DNA of 64,000 bases. Source: Solibacillus ferritrahens (GTDB lineage Bacteria; Bacillota; Bacilli; Bacillales_A; Planococcaceae). The DNA lies in NCBI RefSeq assembly GCF_037027585.1, contig NZ_JAXCLE010000008.1, forward strand, positions 62,001-126,000. Direction: 5' to 3'. Each line of letters opens with the position of its first letter. The stretch's first letter is position 1. The notes beneath the pieces were generated by a model that did no database searches, was not told where the DNA came from, and saw only the letters and a list, made by a program, of their open reading frames with translations. The position numbers and the translations under genes were made by a program. This document shows positions 62,451-64,000 of this stretch, piece after piece.

Positions 62451-62467
62451 TGTAATGAAATTGTATT
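62451..62467 (+). promoter_or_regulatory. WalR-box-like site upstream of the M23 gene
   Basis: TGTAAT-GAAAT-TGTATT matches TGTWAH-N5-TGTWAH with one mismatch, about 125 bases before the start of a gene class that WalR often controls. Such sites arise by chance in AT-rich DNA. Confidence 0.3.
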
Positions 62468-62555
62468 ATTATCTAAAAAATTGTTACATTCTAATTGATA
62501 GAGTGATTGCCTTTAATTGTTCTTGTTTGTATATTTTCTATTTGCCTATTAAATA

Positions 62556-62591
62556 GAAAAAGAGTATTAAAAGCCTTACGACTTTTAATAC
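62556..62591 (-). terminator. Terminator of purA
   Basis: GTATTAAAAG (62564-62573) pairs perfectly with CTTTTAATAC (62582-62591); T-rich on the minus strand. Confidence 0.85.
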
Positions 62592-62610
62592 CCCCTTTGA
62601 AGTTCTTCTA

Positions 62611-63897
62611 CTATTGCCAAATAGCATTTACAATATTCGTTTGTTCACGAGATGGACCAACTGAGAATGTTGTTAATGGGATCCCTGTAAGTTCTACAAT
62701 GCGATTAATATAGTTACGTGCATTTTCCGGCAACTCTTCCATTGTACGAACATTTGTTACATCTTCTGACCATCCAGGTAACTCTTCATACACTGGCTTA
62801 CATTGTTTAATGATTTCAAGGTTGGCTGGGTACTCAGTAATTTGCTCTCCATTATACTCATACGCTATGCAAATTTTTACTGTTTCTAATCCTGACAATA
62901 CATCGATGGAGTTTAATGCCAAGTCAGTTATCCCTGAAACACGGCGCGAATGACGAACTACTACCGCGTCAAACCAGCCAACACGGCGTGGACGACCTGT
63001 CGTCGTACCATATTCACGGCCAACTTCACGAATTTGATGACCGATTTCATCGTGAAGCTCTGATGGGAATGGACCATCTCCTACTCGGGATGTATAAGCC
63101 TTACATACACCTACAACACGTTCTACTGCAGTGGGACCTACACCTGACCCAATCGCAATACCTCCCGCAACAGGATTTGATGATGTCACAAAAGGATATG
63201 TTCCCTGATCGACATCAAGCATAATTCCTTGTGCCCCTTCAAATAACACCTTTCCACCTTCATCAATTACATCATTCAGCACTTTAGAAGTATCTGTTAC
63301 ATATTGGGCTATTTCTTGTCCATACGCGTAATACTCTTCAAATATATCTTCAAAATTTAAGCCTTCTACTTCATAGAATTTCGTAAATAAGCGGTTTTTT
63401 AAATTTAAGTTTTCTCGTAATTTCTTTTCAAAAGTTGGTCTATCCATTAAATCGGCAATACGTATGCCGATTCGGGCTACTTTATCCTGATAGCATGGTC
63501 CAATTCCTTTTGCCGTTGTCCCAATTTTCTCATCGCCACGGCTTGCTTCCTCTACGATATCTTGATGAATATGGTATGGCAAAATTACATGCGCACGATT
63601 TGAAATTCTCAAATTCGATGTATCAATACCTCTTGCCTGTAAACCTTTTAACTCAGTTACAATGGACTTGGGATTGATAACAACACCATTGCCGATTACC
63701 GACAATTTATCAGAATAAAATATCCCAGATGGAATTAGGTGAAGCTTATACGTTTCTTCCCCAATTTTTATTGTATGACCTGCATTATCGCCACCTGCAA
63801 AACGAGCTATTGCATCTGCCTTTTTAGAAAGGAAGTCTGTAATTTTACCTTTTCCTTCGTCTCCCCATTGTGTACCTACTACAACTACTGCTGTCAT
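62611..63897 (-). CDS. purA: Adenylosuccinate synthetase
   Basis: First step from IMP to AMP, using GTP and aspartate. GTQWGDEGKGKITD at the N-terminus holds the catalytic Asp and phosphate loop; DNAGHTIK carries the catalytic His; GVGPTAVERVVGV and TTTGRPRRVGWFD follow. ATG 63897 has GGAGGTG upstream and gives 428 aa; the open frame extends 18 codons further. Confidence 0.97.
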   Translation of the reverse strand: MTAVVVVGTQWGDEGKGKITDFLSKKADAIARFAGGDNAGHTIKIGEETYKLHLIPSGIFYSDKLSVIGNGVVINPKSIVTELKGLQARGIDTSNLRISNRAHVILPYHIHQDIVEEASRGDEKIGTTAKGIGPCYQDKVARIGIRIADLMDRPTFEKKLRENLNLKNRLFTKFYEVEGLNFEDIFEEYYAYGQEIAQYVTDTSKVLNDVIDEGGKVLFEGAQGIMLDVDQGTYPFVTSSNPVAGGIAIGSGVGPTAVERVVGVCKAYTSRVGDGPFPSELHDEIGHQIREVGREYGTTTGRPRRVGWFDAVVVRHSRRVSGITDLALNSIDVLSGLETVKICIAYEYNGEQITEYPANLEIIKQCKPVYEELPGWSEDVTNVRTMEELPENARNYINRIVELTGIPLTTFSVGPSREQTNIVNAIWQ

Positions 63898-64000
63898 ATA
63901 CGAGCACCTCCGACGAATTGAATCCTTAAGAAGTATAAGTATCCTATTCATTTTAATAAAATTTACTTTTAATTCCTTAATGATGAAGCATGAACATTTT

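Noticed and set aside
1..64000. tRNA, rRNA, intact insertion sequences or prophage
   Set aside because: I saw no cloverleaf-like sequence, rRNA signature, transposase or phage structural gene in the window.

Overview
The window looks like a low-GC, spore-forming Gram-positive of the Planococcaceae (Lysinibacillus/Solibacillus-like). Signs are the WalRK-HtrA-RlmH block, the CtsR-McsAB-ClpC operon, a CotD-type coat protein, strong GGAGG ribosome sites, frequent TTG/GTG starts and AT-rich spacers. The genus is an inference. Most genes lie on the minus strand, so the replication origin is probably to the right.

Layout: 0-5.6 kb holds gltX (partial), ispF, ispD and yacL, a plus-strand acetate-type transporter where disA is expected, and radA. 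5.6-10.4 kb is the ctsR-mcsA-mcsB-clpC protein quality control operon with a clear CtsR operator. 10.4-20 kb is mixed: small membrane proteins, a heme chemoreceptor, a thioesterase, two aldehyde dehydrogenases (one with its DUF779 partner), a polysaccharide deacetylase and RluF. 20-25 kb is a five-gene branched-chain amino acid ABC importer with a CodY-like site on its promoter. 25-32 kb carries a methyltransferase, Ogt, Mqo (with a cre-like site), DegV, a DUF2268 protease, a PPIase lipoprotein and a zinc alcohol dehydrogenase. 32-36.5 kb contains a type III polyketide synthase operon whose two genes appear to start at AUU and CUG, a coat protein, and an overlapping GT4/HAD pair that resembles sucrose-phosphate synthase plus sucrose-phosphatase. 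37-40 kb has Ohr, an M50-like protein without its catalytic motif, and queD-queE behind a preQ1-I riboswitch. 40-44 kb is a very large secreted S8 protease with a Gly-Asn repeat tail. 44-49.5 kb has an OFA transporter, a DUF4230 protein, a possible small RNA, a MITE-like repeat and a Na+/solute symporter operon.

49.7-52.8 kb is the most unusual part. A 34-bp sequence that includes the last codons and stop of rlmH is repeated 3.1 kb away, with a third decayed copy between. The arrangement matches integration at the rlmH 3' end, the site used by staphylococcal SCC elements. The enclosed cargo is an XRE/AbrB regulator, an ABC-2 exporter and a 47-residue basic protein, with no recombinase.

52.8-64 kb is the conserved block rlmH, a CxxH/CxxC protein, htrA, walJIHKR, an M23/LysM/G5 peptidase and purA.
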